From Sedimentisphaerales bacterium (GTDB taxonomy: Bacteria; Planctomycetota; Phycisphaerae; Sedimentisphaerales; SG8-4), in assembly GCA_016932895.1 (NCBI GenBank), contig JAFGCA010000665.1, forward strand, positions 1 through 29,774: a stretch of 29,774 nucleotides of DNA, in the 5' to 3' direction. A program made the translations under genes and the position numbers. The notes under the pieces were generated by a model that was not told where the DNA came from, did not search any database, and saw nothing but the letters and a program-made list of their open reading frames with translations. Position 1 is the first letter of the stretch. Each line of letters opens with the position of its first letter. Shown one piece after another: positions 25,797 to 29,774 of the stretch.

Positions 25797-26180
25797 ATGC
25801 CGCGTATAGTGGGTATCGATATTCCGGACAACAAGTCGATCTGGATTTCGCTGACGTACATCCCGGGAATAGGCCGGTATACGTCGGAGCAGATTATCAA
25901 GGAAGCCCGGATTGAGCAGATGACCAAGGCCGGAAAACTCACCGAAGACGAGCTGAGCCGGATCACCCAGATCATCGATCGCAACTACATTGTGGGAGGC
26001 CAGCTTCGCCGGCAGGTCGCGCAGAACATCGCGCGACTTCGGGATATCGGTTGCTATCGGGGAATCCGGCATCGAAGGGGCTTGCCGGTGCGCGGCCAAT
26101 GTACGCAAAGCAACGCCCGTACACGCAAGGGACCCCGCAAGACGGTGGCCGGTAAGAAGGGCGTCAAAGAGAAGCGATAA
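25797..26180 (+). CDS. rpsM: 30S ribosomal protein S13
   Basis: 30S head protein making bridges to L5 and contacts with P-site tRNA. The 127-aa product has [26 protein letters not shown] (given by its ends), the [24 protein letters not shown] block and the basic C-terminal tail [27 protein letters not shown] before ATG 25797 is a good ribosome binding site. First gene of the alpha-type group; in E. coli the S4 repressor site lies just before rpsM, but no pseudoknot was recognised in this 59-base spacer. Confidence 0.97.
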   Translation: MPRIVGIDIPDNKSIWISLTYIPGIGRYTSEQIIKEARIEQMTKAGKLTEDELSRITQIIDRNYIVGGQLRRQVAQNIARLRDIGCYRGIRHRRGLPVRGQCTQSNARTRKGPRKTVAGKKGVKEKR

Positions 26181-26184
26181 CGGG

Positions 26185-26201
26185 CCGGGTGGTTCGCCCG
26201 G
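26185..26201 (+). other. Hairpin in the rpsM-rpsK spacer
   Basis: CCGGG (26185-26189) pairs with CCCGG (26197-26201), loop TGGTTCG. It starts 4 bases after the rpsM stop and has no T-run. It may stabilise or process the mRNA between the two genes. Confidence 0.3.
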
Positions 26202-26260
26202 TAGGGCGAGCGGCTTTCAGATAGCGCAAAATACGCAACCAGATACGATAAGAGAAACAG

Positions 26261-26641
26261 ATGGCAAAAGGGACAAAACGTAGAGTCAGAAGAAACGTTG
26301 TTCGAGCGATCGTGAACATCAAGGCGACCTTCAACAATACGGTCATCACGATCACGGACATGGACGGCGACACCATCTGCGCCAGTTCGGCCGGCTGTGT
26401 GGGCTTCAAGGGCTCGCGCAAGAGCACGCCCTTTGCCGCTCAGCAGGCCGCGCAGAGCTGTGCCAACGTGGCCATGCGCAACGGCGTTCGTGAGGTCGAA
26501 ATCAAGGTGAAAGGCCCCGGTTCGGGCCGGGAATCTGCGATTTCCGCCATGCAGGCGGCGGGCTTGCGAATCACCTCTATCGAGGATGTGACGCCGCTGC
26601 CGCACAATGGTTGTCGGCCTCCAAAACGTAGAAGAGTGTAG
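26261..26641 (+). CDS. rpsK: 30S ribosomal protein S11
   Basis: Platform protein near the E-site mRNA and the anti-Shine-Dalgarno helix. The 126-aa product has [20 protein letters not shown], the [20 protein letters not shown] stretch, and the C-terminal [20 protein letters not shown] typical of the family. AAGAGAAA precedes ATG 26261. The Asn-Gly in PLPHNGC is the isoaspartate site known in E. coli S11. Length normal. Confidence 0.97.
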   Translation: MAKGTKRRVRRNVVRAIVNIKATFNNTVITITDMDGDTICASSAGCVGFKGSRKSTPFAAQQAAQSCANVAMRNGVREVEIKVKGPGSGRESAISAMQAAGLRITSIEDVTPLPHNGCRPPKRRRV

Positions 26642-26677
26642 TCGAAAACTCCCAGGACTCAGAGGAGATGTATTGAT

Positions 26678-27310
26678 ATGGGACGTTATCTCGGTCCATC
26701 GTGCAAACAATGCCGTCGTGAGGGAGTGAAGCTCTTCCTCAAAGGCATGAAATGCGAAACCGCCAAGTGCCAGGTCGAAAGACGGCAGCGGAATCTGGCG
26801 CCCGGTATGCATGGCTGGCGGCGATCGCGGCTGAGCGAATACGGCGTGCGTTTGCGCGAGAAGCAAAAGGTCAAACGGTACTACGGCGTGTACGAGCGGC
26901 AATTCATGCGGTACTTCCATGAGGCCGAACGCGTCAAGGGCAACACGGGCGAGAACTTGCTGCAACTGCTGGAGAGACGCCTGGATAACGTTGTCTACAA
27001 GCTCAATTTCGCGGCCTCGCGAAAAGCTGCCCGGCAGCTCATTTCCCACGGCCACGTTCATGTCAACGGGCGGAAGGTCGATGTTAGCGATTACACCATT
27101 AGTATTGGTGATAAGATAGGCGTGAAGAACTCTGAGAAAAGTGTGAAACGGGTGAAAGAGCAACTGGAGAGTAACCCGAATTTCACGACGCAAGGCTGGC
27201 TGCAACTGGACCGGGAAAAGCCGGCCGCCACGGTGGTCGCTTTGCCGGCACGGGAAGACGTGCAGATCCCCGTCGAAGTGCAGTTGGTGGTGGAGTTCTG
27301 TTCGAGATAA
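26678..27310 (+). CDS. rpsD: 30S ribosomal protein S4, zinc-binding type
   Basis: Primary 16S rRNA-binding protein; in other bacteria it represses its own operon. The 210-aa product has an N-terminal zinc site Cys9, Cys12, Cys26, Cys31, the pattern seen in Thermus and Bacillus S4, and the S4 RNA-binding domain at RRLDNVVYKLNFAASRKAAR to ISHGHVHVNGRKVD. GGAGATG before ATG 26678 can serve as binding site. Between it and rpoA lies the strongest hairpin of the region (27341-27377). Confidence 0.97.
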   Translation: MGRYLGPSCKQCRREGVKLFLKGMKCETAKCQVERRQRNLAPGMHGWRRSRLSEYGVRLREKQKVKRYYGVYERQFMRYFHEAERVKGNTGENLLQLLERRLDNVVYKLNFAASRKAARQLISHGHVHVNGRKVDVSDYTISIGDKIGVKNSEKSVKRVKEQLESNPNFTTQGWLQLDREKPAATVVALPAREDVQIPVEVQLVVEFCSR

Positions 27311-27340
27311 TCTCAGAGATCTGGAATACGGATTCGAAAC

Positions 27341-27377
27341 GCGCAGCAGACGCGGGGGGACTTGCGTCATGCTGCGT
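27341..27377 (+). promoter_or_regulatory. Long stable hairpin upstream of rpoA
   Basis: Bases 27341-27353 pair with 27364-27377: an outer 8-bp stem (27341-27348 with 27370-27377, last pair G-T), a single bulged A at 27369, and an inner 5-bp stem GACGC/GCGTC. The loop (27354-27363) begins with six G residues. No T-run follows, so it is not an intrinsic terminator. It ends 34 bases before the rpoA ATG. Candidate roles: RNase III-type processing site, S4-responsive element, or mRNA stabiliser. Confidence 0.6.
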
Positions 27378-27411
27378 ACTTTAGGGATGAATGTTCAGTT
27401 CGGAGGCCCAT

Positions 27412-28410
27412 ATGCGAGTTACATGGCGCGGTTTAGAGTTGCCGACTCGTGTTGAAAAAGATGCCGTAATTTCGACGGAGAAGTACGGCCGGTTTTTCGT
27501 GGAACCGTTCGAACGCGGCTTTGGTACGACGGTGGGCAACAGTCTTAGACGCGTGCTGCTCTCTTCGCTGGAAGGCAGCGCGATCACGTCGATCAAAATC
27601 GCGGGAGTGGACCATGAATTCACCTCCATCGCCGGTGTGATGGAGGATACGACGGATATCGTCCTGAACGTCAAGAGCCTGGTCATTCGCTTGCAGGGCG
27701 AGGGCCCCAAGACGATGACGGTCTCTGCCAAGAAGGCCGGTCCTGTGATGGCCGCGGATATCGTCGCCGACCCTGCCATCGAGGTGATCAGCAAGGACGC
27801 CGTGTTGGTCACGCTGACCGAAGACACGAAGTTCGAGATGGAAATGGTGGTCGAGAACGGACGCGGGTACGTGCCCGTGGCCGAGAGAATTGCCGATGCC
27901 GATCGGTTTGACCAGGAAATCGGACGCATTCATCTGGATGCCGTGTATTCACCGGTCACACGCGTTCGCTACACGACGGAGAACACGCGCGTTGGCCAGC
28001 GCACCAATTACGACAAGCTGATCCTGGAGATCTGGACCAACGGCACGATTTCACCGGAAATGGCCCTCGTCGAAGCGGGCAAGATTCTGCGAAAGCACAT
28101 GAATCCTTTCGTGCAGTACTTCGAGTTGGGCGAGGAGACGGTGGCCGGTGAGGTCCCCCGCGAAGTGCCTGAGAAGAAAGTTGATGAAGAGCTGGAAGCC
28201 AAGCTCAATACTCCGATCCAAGAGTTGGAGTTGTCTGTGAGGGCCAGCAACTGCCTGGAGTCGGCAAAGGTGGAAACGGTACGCCAGCTCGTGGCGATGA
28301 GCGAGCCGGATTTGTTGAAAATCCGCAGCTTCGGCAAAACCTCGCTTCGTGAAATCAAACGCAAGCTGGCTGATGTCGATCTCTCGCTTGGCATGCCGGA
28401 TGTTGACTGA
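27412..28410 (+). CDS. rpoA: DNA-directed RNA polymerase subunit alpha
   Basis: Dimerises to scaffold polymerase assembly and contacts promoter UP elements and activators. The 332-aa product from ATG 27412 begins MRVTWRGLELPTRV. This start is chosen because GGAGG (27402-27406) lies 5 bases upstream; ATG 27391 would add seven residues with a weaker AGGG. The N-terminal domain (about 1-230) has EPFERGFGTTVGNSLRRVLL; a Glu/Lys-rich linker follows; the C-terminal domain has LELSVRASNCLESAKVETV, whose Arg matches E. coli Arg265, the main DNA contact, and ends RSFGKTSLREIKRKLAD. Confidence 0.97.
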   Translation: MRVTWRGLELPTRVEKDAVISTEKYGRFFVEPFERGFGTTVGNSLRRVLLSSLEGSAITSIKIAGVDHEFTSIAGVMEDTTDIVLNVKSLVIRLQGEGPKTMTVSAKKAGPVMAADIVADPAIEVISKDAVLVTLTEDTKFEMEMVVENGRGYVPVAERIADADRFDQEIGRIHLDAVYSPVTRVRYTTENTRVGQRTNYDKLILEIWTNGTISPEMALVEAGKILRKHMNPFVQYFELGEETVAGEVPREVPEKKVDEELEAKLNTPIQELELSVRASNCLESAKVETVRQLVAMSEPDLLKIRSFGKTSLREIKRKLADVDLSLGMPDVD

Positions 28411-28466
28411 TATTGTTGGAACGTAGAGAAGTTTGAAAATCTCGAAGATAAAAGGGATTGTGGTAT

Positions 28467-29111
28467 ATGCGTCATAGAGTTGCAGGGCGTCGATTGAGCA
28501 GAACCTCTGAGCATCGAGTGGCGCTACGCCGAAATCTGGCCCAGTCGCTCATCGAGCATGAGACCATTTCGACGACGATCCAGAAGGCGAAAGAGGTCAA
28601 GCCCTTTGTCGAGAAGCTGATCACGCTGGCCAAGAAGGGACAGCTTCAGCACCGGCGCCGGGCGATCGCACTGCTCGGGAATCGTGATATCTTCACGCAC
28701 GAGGATGGCGAGCCGGTCCGGAAGGGCACGGTCATTGCGAAGCTGTTCAGCGAGCTGGGGCCCCGCTATCTCGACCGGCCCGGTGGATACACCAGGATCA
28801 TTCGCCTTTCGCTGAGACGACTGGGCGACAATGGAGAGCTTGTCCTGCTCCAGCTCCTCGGTGAAGACGAGCCGGTGAAGAAGGAGAAGAAACGCTCGAC
28901 CAAGAGACGGGCACGCAAGAAACGCAAGGAGACGGCGGAGCCGGAAACGGCGGTGGCGGTGGAGGCCGAAGAAGAGGCCCCCGGAGAAGCTGCGGAAGAG
29001 GTTTCGGATCAACCGGATACGGAGAACGCGGCGGCCGAGGCGGGCCCGACCGAGGAACAGGCCGGTGCCGAGGAAGAGAAGCCGGAAGAGGACGCGGAGA
29101 AGAAAGAGTAA
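28467..29111 (+). CDS. rplQ: 50S ribosomal protein L17 with long charged C-terminal tail
   Basis: 50S protein near the tunnel exit. From ATG 28467 the product is 214 aa; AAAGGG (28451-28456) is the ribosome binding site. TTG 28458 is rejected because the family starts MRHR. Residues 1-132 are the L17 domain, with SRTSEHRVALRRNLAQSLI, KPFVEKLITLAKKG and LGPRYLDRPGGYTRIIRL. L17 is usually 115-130 aa; residues 133-214 are extra, first very basic (KKEKKRSTKRRARKKRKE, 138-155) then strongly acidic, Glu/Ala-rich. The tail is likely disordered. Last ribosomal gene of the cluster. Confidence 0.96.
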   Translation: MRHRVAGRRLSRTSEHRVALRRNLAQSLIEHETISTTIQKAKEVKPFVEKLITLAKKGQLQHRRRAIALLGNRDIFTHEDGEPVRKGTVIAKLFSELGPRYLDRPGGYTRIIRLSLRRLGDNGELVLLQLLGEDEPVKKEKKRSTKRRARKKRKETAEPETAVAVEAEEEAPGEAAEEVSDQPDTENAAAEAGPTEEQAGAEEEKPEEDAEKKE

Positions 29112-29142
29112 CGACGCCGACGGGTACGGGGGAGCCGTAAGC

Positions 29143-29556
29143 ATGGATGGCTGTGTGTTCTGCAAAATGGTGAGGGGGGAGATACCCGTCGCCAAGGTGT
29201 ATGAAGACGGAGCAGTGCTTGCGTTTCTCGATATCGGCCCCGTCAGCGACGGTCATTGCCTTGTCATTCCGAAGGAGCATTGTACGAGGATCGATGAATG
29301 TGATCCGGCCATCCTGGCCCGGGTCGCCTCGTCGCTGGGCAAGATCGCCGGTGCCGTGGCGCAGGCGATGGGGGCGGACGGCTATAATGTCTTGAGCAAC
29401 AACGGCCGGGCTGCCGGGCAGCTTGTGGGACATTTGCATTTTCACGTGATTCCGCGAAGGGCAAACGACGGCGTATTCACCCAGTGGCCGTCATTTGAAT
29501 ACGAGCCGGGTCGATTGGAGAGGCTGGCCGAAGAGATTCGCAAGAATTTGAAATAG
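29143..29556 (+). CDS. HIT family nucleotide-binding protein (Hint-like)
   Basis: Histidine-triad hydrolase related to Hint, which splits nucleoside phosphoramidates and similar nucleotidyl substrates; the exact substrate is unknown. The 137-aa product from ATG 29143 has the triad HLHFH (His97, His99, His101), Cys4-x2-Cys7 of the zinc-binding subgroup, and LSNNGRAAGQLVGH before the triad. GGGGGAG (29128-29134) sits 8 bases upstream. In-frame sequence upstream overlaps rplQ and is unlike HIT proteins, so ATG 29143 is chosen. The 31-base gap from rplQ and same direction suggest co-transcription; no terminator is seen after it. Confidence 0.93.
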   Translation: MDGCVFCKMVRGEIPVAKVYEDGAVLAFLDIGPVSDGHCLVIPKEHCTRIDECDPAILARVASSLGKIAGAVAQAMGADGYNVLSNNGRAAGQLVGHLHFHVIPRRANDGVFTQWPSFEYEPGRLERLAEEIRKNLK

Positions 29557-29569
29557 TCGATTCTTTCTC

Positions 29570-29598
29570 TTGATCGGCGGCAGAAACTTTGGTATTCT
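29570..29598 (+). promoter_or_regulatory. Candidate sigma-70 promoter for the initiator tRNA
   Basis: TTGATC (29570-29575), 17-base spacer, TATTCT (29593-29598). Each box matches consensus in 4 of 6 positions, and the spacing is ideal. Predicted start near 29605, giving a 5' leader of about 83 nt on the tRNA. It lies 14 bases after the HIT stop codon. Prediction from sequence only. Confidence 0.55.
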
Positions 29599-29649
29599 TT
29601 GACATCAAGATGGTTGGGCATGCGTGCGTTCGGCAGTATGGAGTCGAAC

Positions 29650-29675
29650 GGATCGTTGGGCAGCCCGGCCGATCC
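29650..29675 (+). other. Hairpin in the 5' leader of the tRNA
   Basis: GGATCG (29650-29655) pairs with CGATCC (29670-29675) and encloses GGG (29658-29660) with CCC (29664-29666), loop CAG. It ends 12 bases before the mature tRNA 5' end. No T-run follows. It may guide leader processing. Confidence 0.35.
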
Positions 29676-29687
29676 CGATAAAATGAT

Positions 29688-29761
29688 CGCGGGGTAGAGC
29701 AGTCTGGTAGCTCGTCGGGCCCATAACCCGGAGGTCGGAGGTTCGAATCCTCCCCCCGCTA
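29688..29761 (+). tRNA. Initiator tRNA-fMet (anticodon CAU)
   Basis: A complete cloverleaf of 74 bases without encoded CCA: acceptor CGCGGGG/CCCCGCT, D arm GAGC/GCTC, anticodon stem TCGGG/CCCGG, T arm GGAGG/CCTCC with loop TTCGAAT, discriminator A. It is an initiator rather than elongator because position 1-72 is mismatched, the anticodon stem has three consecutive G-C pairs (G29-G31 with C39-C41), and A11-U24 is present, all as in E. coli tRNA-fMet, to which it is closely similar along its length. Anticodon CAT is at 29722-29724. Two oddities: the mismatch is C1-U72 instead of C1-A72, and position 33 is C instead of U. Confidence 0.95.
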
Positions 29762-29774
29762 TTCATAAGTCAAG

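Noticed and set aside
29599..29604. Perfect TTGACA upstream of the tRNA
   Set aside because: The sequence 17 bases downstream (GCGTGC) is not a -10 box; the promoter at 29570-29598 fits better.

Overview
The window is one continuous, entirely plus-strand block of bacterial transcription and translation genes: the end of the rplJ-rplL-rpoBC cluster, a str-type cluster (rpsL, rpsG, fusA), and a complete fused S10-spc-alpha supercluster (rpsJ to rplQ), followed by a HIT-family gene and an initiator tRNA gene. It is moderately GC-rich. No insertion sequence, phage gene, CRISPR array, long repeat or pseudogene was seen.

Organism (inference): probably a member of the Planctomycetota, perhaps a Phycisphaerae/Sedimentisphaerales-like lineage. 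The pointers are the absence of rpmD (L30) between rpsE and rplO, the absence of tuf between fusA and rpsJ, zinc-type S14 and S4, a large RpoC (1459 aa), the style of the L10 C-terminus, and extended S3, L17 and L22. None is decisive alone; a 16S or RpoB tree would settle it.

Layout. Bases 1-8979 hold the rplJ tail, rplL, rpoB and rpoC. Bases 9011-9909 hold rpsL and rpsG, closed by a strong intrinsic terminator at 9926-9965. fusA (10061-12133) stands alone between that terminator and a 485-bp non-coding gap. The gap contains the best promoter of the window (TTGACA-17-TAAAGT, 12174-12202) and a leader of about 410 nt with tandem hairpins. From 12619 to 29111 come rpsJ, rplC, rplD, rplW, rplB, rpsS, rplV, rpsC, rplP, rpmC, rpsQ, rplN, rplX, rplE, rpsN, rpsH, rplF, rplR, rpsE, rplO, secY, adk, map, infA, rpmJ, rpsM, rpsK, rpsD, rpoA and rplQ, with short spacers, one 4-base overlap (secY/adk) and one abutting pair (rpsH/rplF). 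The HIT gene (29143-29556) and a promoter-tRNA-fMet unit close the window.

How they work together: these genes supply the RNA polymerase core (beta, beta-prime, alpha), most of the ribosomal proteins around the primary rRNA-binding sites, initiation factor IF-1, translocase EF-G, the SecY channel, methionine aminopeptidase, adenylate kinase and the initiator tRNA, so the locus co-ordinates gene-expression capacity with growth.

Most interesting: L22 carries a ~75-residue N-terminal extension that reads like a Cro/C1 (XRE) helix-turn-helix; the initiator tRNA has C33 in place of U33 and a C1-U72 mismatch; S12 naturally carries Arg88, a position where Lys-to-Arg gives streptomycin resistance elsewhere; and several spacers contain stable hairpins close to ribosome binding sites, the strongest just before rpoA.
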